From an uncultured Alphaproteobacteria bacterium (GTDB taxonomy: Bacteria; Pseudomonadota; Alphaproteobacteria; RF32; CAG-239): 53,141 nucleotides of DNA. Positions 53,071 through 53,141 of this stretch are shown here, one piece after another. A program made the position numbers and the translations under genes. The DNA lies in contig CALYAW010000009.1 in NCBI GenBank assembly GCA_944393685.1, positions 1 through 53,141 on the forward strand, read 5' to 3'. The notes beneath the pieces are model-generated. The model worked only from the letters and a program-made list of their open reading frames with translations. It did not search any database and was not told the origin of the DNA. Each line of letters begins with the position of its first letter. Within the stretch, counting starts at the first letter, position 1.

Positions 53071-53141
53071 ATGAATTTCGAACTTTGGCTAACTAAAGAG
53101 TATTATCAAGCCACAATGGAAACTTACCAATTAGCCAAAGT
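53071..53141 (+). CDS. Possible 5' end of a gene cut by the window edge
   Basis: An ATG at 53071 opens a frame ('MNFELWLTKEYYQATMETYQ') that runs off the window. There is no clear ribosome binding site. Too short to identify; it might be a continuation of the broken gene just upstream. Confidence 0.25.
   Translation, partial: MNFELWLTKEYYQATMETYQLAK

Overview
The window looks like chromosome from a low-GC, fermentative (probably gut-associated, anaerobic) alphaproteobacterium. The class assignment rests on several hallmark cell-cycle genes found together: the GANTC methyltransferase CcrM, the hybrid kinase CckA, the DnaA regulator HdaA and the division-plane ATPase MipZ. Anaerobic fermentation is suggested by AdhE and by an [FeFe]-hydrogenase maturase (HydG) with its TM1266-type regulator. 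No rRNA, CRISPR array or intact insertion sequence was seen. Species-level naming is not possible from the sequence alone.

Layout. 1-6 kb: minus-strand envelope genes (TerC-type membrane protein; an operon of MsbA-like ABC exporter, two glycosyltransferases and a HAD hydrolase; PgpA). 6-14 kb: UDP-glucose dehydrogenase, a zeta-toxin-like P-loop kinase, tRNA-Pro(CGG), the hydrogenase-maturation pair, a Pif1-like helicase with a C-terminal WYL-like domain, SlyX, a histidine phosphatase, an S66 peptidase and RNase HII. 14-20 kb: an orphan gene with a strong promoter, ccrM, two tandem Ppx/GppA phosphatases, rlmE and an RsmB-type methyltransferase. 20-22 kb: flgB-flgC-fliE behind a near-perfect sigma-54 promoter, divergent from a short FlhB-like gene. 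22-30 kb: a shortened division/cell-wall cluster, mraY-ftsW-murG-murB-ftsQ-ftsA-ftsZ, without murC, murD or ddl.

30-40.6 kb: a long minus-strand block, dac(SPOR)-mipZ, then pgm-GH114-fliQ-fliR-flhB-cckA-hdaA, in which flagellar export, cell-cycle signalling and envelope enzymes are tightly packed and often overlap. 40.7-46 kb: tRNA-His, adhE, a secreted coiled-coil protein, a MutT-like Nudix enzyme and two unrecognised genes. 46-46.7 kb: a tiny operon of a 37-residue, 10-cysteine metallothionein-like peptide, a CsoR-type repressor carrying the Cu(I) ligand pattern, and a small basic protein, with a G5 tract inside the promoter. 47-49.4 kb: Ogt, a membrane-anchored flavodoxin, a small esterase and a P-loop kinase. 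49.4-53.1 kb: an AT-rich, loosely packed, accessory-looking end with a small lipoprotein, a multiply frameshifted gene remnant, a class II lysyl-tRNA synthetase, a divergent class D beta-lactamase lipoprotein and a broken gene at the edge.

The observations I rate highest are the metallothionein/CsoR operon, the class D beta-lactamase, the Pif1-WYL fusion, the GH114 protein embedded in the flagellar/cckA operon, and class II LysRS in a lineage that usually uses class I. Starts were often moved downstream of the longest reading frame to the first ATG/GTG with a well-spaced ribosome binding site; this is noted per gene.
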